From assembly GCF_018294505.1 (NCBI RefSeq), contig NC_057814.1, positions 299,622,935 to 299,686,934 of the forward strand: a stretch of 64,000 nt of DNA, given 5' to 3'. Shown here one piece after another: positions 57,414 through 64,000 of the stretch. The number at the start of each line of letters is the position of its first letter. The first letter of the stretch is position 1. Source of the DNA: Triticum aestivum. Lineage: Eukaryota > Streptophyta > Magnoliopsida > Poales > Poaceae. Position numbers and translations under genes: made by a program. Under the pieces are notes generated by a model that ran no database searches, was not told the DNA's origin, and worked only from the letters and a program-made list of their open reading frames with translations.

Positions 57414-58025
57414 GTGGCTATAAATACCCCCTCTCCCCTTCCTCACTTCCTTTACTCCGCTCGACCTCTCTCCAGCTCGAGCTTCTCAAACCCTAGCGCC
57501 GCCGCTACTTCATCGTCGCTAGTGAGGAAGAGCTTCACTGCCTCGACCTCGTCGCCGTCGTACTCGCGCCGGCCGCGGAAATATTCACTCCGCCGCCGCC
57601 GTAGCCGTCTTCCTCCGCCGAGTTAGGGCGTGGAAGATCTGCATAGACGAACTTCACTTCTCCACCTCACAGTTCGTCGTGTTCTTCATTCAGGGTAATT
57701 AAAAGTTACTTTTACTGCCCTCTTTGATTCAAATGATTTCTGCAAAATCATCAAAAGGTGTTTATTCTTCAAATTCATCACACACTAAACACCTCACATG
57801 ACATCTGATCTTGATTCATTTCTCTAAGCTATAATTTCTCTTCAAGATTCCTCAATTGTGCGGATTTCTTATCTGTACAACTCTGGAACCTAAGACTAAG
57901 AATGCTTAGTGAAATTCTTCAAGACTTGCCTGGTCAAAATTCCTCAAACTTGTTCTTTTTTTGAAAAACCTTCTGAGAACGCATATGACCTCTCCAAATT
58001 CCTCGCAACTATACTCTGTTCACAG
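57414..58025 (+). promoter_or_regulatory. internal promoter, leader and intron of the third ORF
   Basis: TATAAATA at 57419-57426 is followed by a pyrimidine-rich leader with a telo-box (AAACCCTA, 57488-57495) and GCC/GTCG repeats of cellular 5'UTR type. No ATG occurs from 57427 to 57694. A donor G/GTAATT lies at 57694-57695 and an acceptor TTCACAG at 58019-58025, giving a 331-bp AT-rich intron. The first ATG after it (58032) opens the third ORF. The composition (GC-rich leader, AT-rich intron) differs sharply from the flanks. This is inference from sequence only. Confidence 0.55.
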
Positions 58026-58031
58026 GTACTC

Positions 58032-61000
58032 ATGTCCGCAGCTGAATCACTAGGTTCTCATCAACTTAACTCATTTGCAGCGTTCCTCGAAGAAAAGTTG
58101 CATACTTCTTTAGAAAATTCAATTGTCCAAATTCATTATCTGAAGAAAATGGCTGATGGAAAGAAGCCACAGAAAGGACGAAAGAAACCTGAGATCAACA
58201 CTGCATTTGAAATCTCTGAGGACATCTATGCTGGGTACTGCACCCCCCTGAGGAAGATAAAAATCAGCGCAAGGTGCGCATTCAGAAGATAGAGAGGAGA
58301 TGGGCAAGAGAGTGGAGGGAGTACAGATATGTGACTCCAAGTACATGAAGAAATTCGCACTCAATCCTCCATGCTCAAGACCTCCGTTGGCACCTAGCCA
58401 AGAAGCTGATCTCACCAGCCTCAAGCGTGGTGAAGATTATCCTGAAGAATGGGCCAAGCGCCAGGCCAAGTTGGCCAAACAAGCAAAAGATGCAGTGAGG
58501 AAATTCAACAAGGACTCTGCTGCTGCTGCTGCCTCTGCTATCAAGCCGAAGAAATCCATCGCAAAGAAGCCTGCGCATAAGCCAAGTGCTTCACCGTCAA
58601 TGTCCTCACGGCCAATTCCTCACGCTGCTCCTGCCCCTCCAAAGTCCTCAGCTGCTCCGATCAAGTCCTCCGCACCTGTGCATGTTGCCACGTGCCAAAG
58701 GACTACATGCATCTCTATTGCCTCAGGAGCTTCAGCTAGTTCCTCAGCCGCACCAAATTCTTCAACAGGACCCTCTCTGCTGAAGACGAAGACCACTGCT
58801 GGACGAGGCTCTCGCTCAAGTCCTCACAAGAAGCAGGTTGCCTTCCAACTGCCGTCTGAAGAAGACGAAGCTGATGATGAAGAACTTGCGGAAATCATCA
58901 GAGATAGGCAAGTCAGGGCCGCTAGAGCCAAGGGCACAAATGTGCCTCTGCTTTTGGATCCAAAGTTGATCCTCGATTACATTGATCTCTGGCACAAGGA
59001 CCCAAACACTCATATGCCTGATTTCAAGCTGACTCCTTGTCAAAGTCATATGCTGACTGCTTTCATCCAAGAAGAAAAATGGAAATTTGAGAAGGCCAGG
59101 CAGCTCAAGAAAGCATAGTACAGGAAGGAGAAATTCCTGAAGAACAACGTTGTCTCTATGACAACGGATGAACTTGTGAAGATCCAGTCTGAAATCAAAG
59201 TCCTCAGCGATGATTTCAATGCTTACTATGCTGATTGGAAAGCAGCCAAGGTCAGGTTTGTTAAACTGACTAAGATGTTCACCTCGAATGTTGCAGCCCC
59301 ATCGCAACAAGAAATTCCTCAGGCTGAAGCATCTGCTCAGCCAACTTAAGAACATGCCAGCATCGCTGATGACAATCAGGCTGCTGAAGAAAATGTGAGT
59401 TCCAGGGCTGATGACTGCATTCTAGCCGCTGATGAAATTTCCAGGGCACCCACTAGTGGTGCGCCTGAAGAAAATGAAGAGGTCAGGGCAACTGCATCAA
59501 TTGTGCCTGAAGAAAATCAACCACATTCCTCTGCTCCTCCTGCGCCTACTTCAACTCCAATCCTTCCATCTGCATCAGATGTGAAGAAGACCAAGGCTGC
59601 AGAGTGTGCAGCAGTGAAGAAAAGGAAAGCATCAGCTCCTTCAGATTCTTCAGCACCAAAGAATGAAGAAATTGACAAGCTCATTTGCCAATCCAATTGA
59701 TGTTGTTCCAGTTTCCTCCATGCCATCAAAGGAAATCGTCCCTTTTGATGAAGAATATGTGATCCCTAGAGGATCCGATGAAGAAAATCCTTCTGCTGCT
59801 TCATCAGAGCGGATGGATGAAGAAATTGAAGTGGATAAAATCCCTTCAACCCCCACAGGTTCCTCGCCTATGCATCAGTTTACTGCTGAAGAGGCCGGCG
59901 TTGAAGAAATGGAAGATGAAGATGTGGACATTGGTTGTACCACACCAGTGATGAATGATGACTTTTGGGAAAGTCAGCGCCCCAACTCTCCACTCTTCAC
60001 ACCATTGCAACAAATTCCTCAGCCCCCAGCAACTACAGTTCAAATGGGATCTGATGAAGCTCATGAAGAAGTTCCAGCCACTAGAGCTAAAGAAAATGAA
60101 AATGAAGAATTGAAGACCCAAGCTGCCACTGAAGAGGAACCAGAAATTCCTCAGCCTGAAGAACCTAAGATTGCGATTCCTGAGGTTGTAATGCAACTGA
60201 CTGACACTCCTCTGCCCAAACCAAAGGATCCATTCTCAAGGAAGCAAAAATTCAAGGCTAATGATTTCTTCGGCGAGCATGTATTCTTCACTGATTACAA
60301 CCCCTATGACTCTGCTCGCATTAGGAAGAGGCGTTTCTGGACTGCCAGCCCGGCAAATTTTCATTCCTCAATGCTGTTCAACAAAGACAAAGTCTTCAAT
60401 CATGAGCACATTCCTCATGGGGATATGGAATCTCTGCCGTGCTTCGGGCCAGTCCTCAGTGTTCTTTACGACGCTGGACAGTTAAATTTCTGCACTGATA
60501 TATGTGATTGGAATGAAGAGCTCATTCTTCAACTTTATCCAACTCTGCACATCACCGGAGACTCTGATGATGTGAATTCATGGGTGCTGTACTGGATGTC
60601 TGAAAATACTCACTACAAAGCACCAGCTACTGAATTGCTTCGGGCTTTGCCTCTCAGTCCTAACCTTGAAGCCGCTTGTTGCGTCTACAGTGAACCCGAG
60701 CTTACAGATCACTATATGCAAGTGCTGATGAAGCCTTTGAAGCCAGGTCAGGCCCCAAGAACAAAATTCCTTGTGAAGGAATTGTTATATGTGCCTCGGA
60801 CTGTCTATCGCATTTTGACGAAGACATTGAGTCCTATCAAGGGCCACAACTCGGATGAAGAAGAAGTCGTTGGCATCATGAAGAATCTGCTTTTCAATAT
60901 CATTCATGGCGTTCCCGTCAACTTCCATGATTTCTTCATGAGGACTCTGGCCAATGTCGCAATCTCACTGTTTGAGTTGAAGCCTTATGCTCCGTGGATC

Positions 61001-61661
61001 ATGGCATCAGAACAAGGTCTTCACTCAACTACAAAGCTGATACACTGAACCATTGCAGCTACTTGCCCCCGATTAAAGTCCTCAAATGGACATTTTCCTC
61101 AGCTGATGAAAAGGGCAAGGCTACTGCTGTAATTGACGAAGGCATTCATCCATTGGATGGTCAATTTCGCAAGGCTGCATCCTACTCCACCAATGATGAC
61201 TCTGCCACCCATGACTCTGCCGCCAACGCAACCAAGCCAAATCCTCAAGGCACAACTCCCAGGGTGATGACTGACTGTGAGCTTCTCGTCAGTCTTCACC
61301 AGAAGGTTGATCCAATCACAAATGGGTCAAGCGTTAGTTTGGTTCAATTCACAACATGACTGCTACCCACAATGCAGTGAAGAAAAACCATTACTACCTT
61401 CATGAAACCCTCAACCACACCTTGGCTGTTCTGTCGCACATTTATAGCGCAGAAGATCTGAAGAAAATGGGTCTCCAGGAGGACTTTGACTGGTCTGCAC
61501 CTCCACCGAAGAAATACAAGAACGTCAAGGTTCCGTCCTTGGTGGCCAGCTCCTATTCTTCATCGTGCGACACCGATGAACATGAAGACGTGGACGACAC
61601 TGCGGCAGTCCCTACTCCAACAAACGACCCCAACAACGCTGGCGCTCCTTCATCAACTTGA
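58032..61661 (+). pseudogene. SIRE-type third ORF (env-like position), about 1,200 codons
   Basis: It starts MSAAESLGSHQLNS. The traced product has four parts. The first is basic (MADGKKPQKGRKKP). The second is Ala/Ser/Pro-rich and disordered with nuclear-signal-like KPKKSIAKKPAHK (about 58540). The third is helical (FIQEEKWKFEKARQLKKA ... TTDELVKIQSEIKVLSDDF). The fourth is a long acidic linker followed by a folded-looking domain from about 60240 to 61020 (FFGEHVFFTDY, LNFCTDICDWNEELILQLYP, VPRTVYRILTKTLSPIKGHN). Stops lie at 59118 (TAG) and 59349 (TAA), with shifts near 58255, 59695, 61020 and 61350. No signal peptide or clear membrane helix is visible, so an envelope role is doubtful. The composition is dominated by GAAGAA/GAAGAC and TCCTCA words. 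Confidence 0.75.
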
Positions 61662-62168
61662 TATTCTTCAGGGGCGTTAGTCCTCATTTTCGAACCTTTT
61701 GGTCATTCGATGACAAAGGGGGAGAAATTTGAGTTAGTCTTCAAGCGGGTCTATCTTATATGGGCGTTCTTTTTTCTAAGTTACAACTCTCGTTCTTCTG
61801 ATGATTTGTTGGATCGAGTTGTAAACTTAAAACTCTATGGTGGCCAGATACTTTTGCTGTTTCTTCTGCATGCTTATTCCTTGTTAATGTTATTGCACGC
61901 ATGCTGAATTATATCAATCACCATATTTCATCATGCATTTCAAATTCTTCATATATTATGTCAAATGCGTGTATGAATTACAAGGTATAGGGGGAGATCT
62001 CCGTGATTCAACTCTTCAAGTGTGCATTGCTTCAAAAGAAAATTCCTCACTTTGCACATATTTAGGGGGAGTTCTTCTATATCTTGCAATCAAATTTCTC
62101 AGTATTAGTATTTACACTTCATATGTTTATCCCCGTTGAAAACTTAACCTATATTGTCATCAATCACC
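61662..62168 (+). other. 3' untranslated region of the Copia element
   Basis: No gene. Repeated 'gggggag' blocks (61716, 61988, 62066, 62173) lie in AT-rich sequence and may be additional polypurine tracts. Confidence 0.6.
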
Positions 62169-62180
62169 AAAAAGGGGGAG
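62169..62180 (+). promoter_or_regulatory. polypurine tract
   Basis: AAAAAGGGGGAG, two bases before the 3' LTR. It primes plus-strand DNA synthesis. Confidence 0.9.
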
Positions 62181-62182
62181 AT

Positions 62183-63680
62183 TGTAAGTGCATCTAGTGC
62201 CCCTTAGTGATTTTGGTGTATTGAAGACTTATAGGTTAAGGGACTAATGTGTTTATGAGTGTACACAGGTCTATAAGTCTATGAGGAGTTTGATATTTAC
62301 AGAGAAAGTCGACCACTAAAAATGAAGTTCTTAGACTGAAGACTTTGGATTTCTGAAGACTTTGAAAGTGAAGAAATTGGTGTGACCTTGAAGATTTGGT
62401 ATTCATTTGAGGAACATGAAGCGTGAAGACTTTTGTTTTCGTAGTTTCATTTTCTCTTTCTTGAGTCATAGGAAACACCGTACTGTTAAAGGGGGTCAAG
62501 GAAATACTAAGGAAAAATTTCCATGTGATGCTCAACTCAAAATCCTACACCTACCAATCCCTTCGAGTGAAGCCATTGGAAGTATCATACAGTTCAGTCA
62601 TATTCTTCAGTGACAAAGAAGAAGTTCTTCTGGTCACTGAGGAATTTGTTCTGACTGAGGAGTTAGGAATTCGCCAGTGCGGATTGCCTACACAGTGAGG
62701 AACATGATAGCCCTGAGGAATTTGATACTCAAAATTCCGACCATTGTTGTACTATGCGCTAGCTGTCCCAAAATATCTACCCACCTAACGGTCATATCAT
62801 TGAAGGGCATTTATGTCTTATCATGTCGGGCTGCTCCCTAGGCTATAAATAGCCGCCCCCTACAACCACTAGCTGGTTGGCTGCTCCGAGAGAAACTGAC
62901 ACTTGTCATTTGAGAGCATCCCATCCTCCGAGGACTTTGAGCAAAAATCATCAAGTGAGGAAAATCCAAACCCAAACACCCACAAACCCAAAGTGATTGA
63001 GCATCACTGAAGAGATTGATCCTATGTGGATCCGACGCTTGTTACCTTTGAAGACTGTGCTTCTTCCAGACGGTTAGGCGTCATGGTCTAGAGCATCCAA
63101 GAGGAAATTGTGGATCGCCGAGTGACCGAGTCTGTGAAGGTTTGGAAGTCACCTGAAGACTTACCACGAGTGATTGGGCGAGGTCTGTGTGACCTTAGCT
63201 CAAGGAGAATACGGTGAGGACTGTGTGTCCGGGACTGTGTGTCCTCAGGTTTAAATACCTAGCCGCTCCAACCAGACGTACAACTGAGACAGCATTTGGA
63301 ACTGGTCTATCAAATCATTGTCTTCACTAAGCTTACTGGTTCTATTTCCTCAACTCTTTCATTTCCTCATAACTGTGTTGTGCACTTGTTCATATCTGTG
63401 TTTGAAGACTTTGACTGAAGACTTTCTCAATTTCCTCAGTTCAATTTCTTCAGTCTGTTTGTCTTCATCCTGTGCTATCTTGTGTTTACGCTTTTTGTAC
63501 TCTGTGCTTGTCTTCTTTTCATCATGATGACCATGCTTGTGTTCTGCTATGCATACTTTTGAGTACTTATTCCGCTGCAAGTAGTTCTTCGCTAAGGAAT
63601 TTCCTCACTGGCAAATTTATCAGTGAAGAAGTCATAAAAATGGCCTATTCACCCCCTCTAGTCGATATAACGCACTCTCA
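62183..63680 (+). mobile_element. 3' LTR of the Copia element
   Basis: 1498 bp, TGTAAGTG...CACTCTCA, aligned end to end with 50020-51518 at about 96% by hand count. TATA box at 62844. Followed by target duplication TCTAG (63681-63685). Confidence 0.96.
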
Positions 63681-63685
63681 TCTAG

Positions 63686-64000
63686 AAAGCAAAAGTGTGT
63701 ATGTTTTGATAGTCTTTCTATTTGATCAATAAAAGGTAGAGGATAATGATCTTTCCCAGTAGCTTTGTTTAATTTGCGAAAATCAATTACCATTCTGTAA
63801 CCTGTAACAATTCTTTGTGGGATCAATTCATTCTTATCATTAGGAACAACAGTAATACCACCCTTCTTAGGAACGCAATGAACAGGACTTACCCATCTAC
63901 TATCAGCAATAGAATAAAATATACCTGCTTCTAGAAGCTATAGTATTTCATTTCTTACCACTTCCTTCATCTTAGGATTTAACCGTCGTTGGTGATCAAC
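63686..64000 (-). pseudogene. Athila-type reverse transcriptase, N-terminal part
   Basis: On the minus strand from the window edge: WVSPVHCVPKKGGITVV, RMVIDFRKLNKATGKDHYPL, PFIDQ, HTHFCFLD, up to the target site of the Copia insertion. FRKLN, the PKKGG phrase and PLPFID are RT landmarks. The first catalytic Asp box (F-x-D) is present at the junction. One in-frame stop lies near 63942 (TAG read on the minus strand). It continues, across the Copia insertion, with the palm at 50019. The enzyme is non-functional because of the interruption and the FMDA box. Confidence 0.9.

Larger units (their letters stand above)
50020..63680 (+). mobile_element. complete SIRE/Maximus-type Copia retrotransposon, 13,661 bp
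   Basis: Two LTRs (50020-51518 and 62183-63680) begin TGTAAGTGCATCTAG and end CGCACT(C/T)TCA. The whole is flanked by TCTAG at 50015-50019 and 63681-63685. Order: LTR, primer-binding site, gag, protease, integrase, RT, RNase H, long third ORF, polypurine tract, LTR. Protease-integrase-RT-RNase H order defines Copia. The size and third ORF fit the SIRE/Maximus lineage (family name from memory). Hand comparison of the LTRs gives about 55-60 substitutions over 1.5 kb, near 4%. Stops and shifts occur in every ORF. Confidence 0.95.
44560..64000 (-). mobile_element. Athila-type Gypsy element, minus strand, interrupted twice
   Basis: From left to right it holds noncoding 3' sequence (44560-45168), a small coiled-coil ORF (45169-45797), integrase (46126-47120), the RNase H/RT region (49053-50019) and the RT N-terminus (63686-64000), all on the minus strand. 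It is interrupted by a solo LTR (47404-49052) and by a complete Copia element (50020-63680). It runs off the right edge, so gag and the 5' LTR are not seen. No 3' LTR is recognisable near 44560, so that end is truncated. Removing the two insertions with one copy of each target duplication brings the RT pieces into the same frame. Confidence 0.85.

Noticed and set aside
57117..57626. 169-codon frame after Copia pol
   Set aside because: It runs through the TATA box and leader. The Ser/Arg-rich end comes from GCC/GTC repeats.
58032..61661. true viral envelope gene
   Set aside because: No signal peptide, fusion segment or membrane anchor can be seen. 'Env-like' describes only its position after pol.
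50020..63680. bacterial-type system, CRISPR array or prophage
   Set aside because: Repeats are LTRs, and proteins are Copia enzymes with plant tRNA-Met primer binding. Nothing in the window resembles a prokaryotic locus.

Overview
The window is plant nuclear DNA from a large, repeat-rich grass genome. The nested LTR retrotransposons, CACTA elements and MITEs look like those of the wheat/barley tribe (Triticeae). That assignment rests on recognising element families, not on a search. I see no rRNA, tRNA, bacterial gene or CRISPR array. I also see no cellular gene I would call intact. Nearly everything is a transposable element, often inserted into another one, plus decayed gene fragments.

Layout. 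1-1332: a Gypsy LTR with the start of gag (minus strand, running off the left edge). 1333-4002: CACTA-like DNA holding a B3-domain gene fragment. 4003-11268: a 5'-truncated, non-autonomous Athila-type Gypsy element (plus strand) with a gag-protease remnant and its 3' LTR; it carries two solo LTRs of the family seen at 455-1332, one internal and one inside its LTR. 11269-13850 and 37981-39272: two halves of one Tat-type Gypsy element, whose extra ORF lies antisense to pol. Between the halves, 13.85-37.98 kb is best read as a very large CACTA element (clear terminus at 37980). It has subterminal repeat arrays, a minus-strand multi-exon gene, several MITEs, a Copia gag fragment with a solo LTR beside it, and an F-box/FBD pseudogene. 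39.3-44.3 kb: LTR pieces, a fragment of a divergent SIRE-type third ORF, and a Gypsy 5' LTR with an open 622-codon gag ORF that is cut off inside its gag domain. 44.6-64.0 kb: an Athila-type Gypsy element on the minus strand. It is interrupted by a 1649-bp solo LTR and by a complete 13,661-bp SIRE/Maximus-type Copia element (50020-63680, 5-bp target duplication TCTAG).

How the parts relate. The insertions can be ordered. The Athila-type element at 44.6 kb came before the solo LTR and the Copia element within it. The Tat-type element came before the CACTA element that splits its antisense ORF. The Copia element's LTRs differ at roughly 4% of sites by hand count, so it is neither new nor very old. 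Its gag-pol carries stops, frameshifts and a changed reverse transcriptase active site. The most interesting point is its third (env-like) ORF. It is preceded by what looks like a cellular-type promoter: a TATA box, a telo-box leader without any ATG, and an intron ending just before the first ATG.
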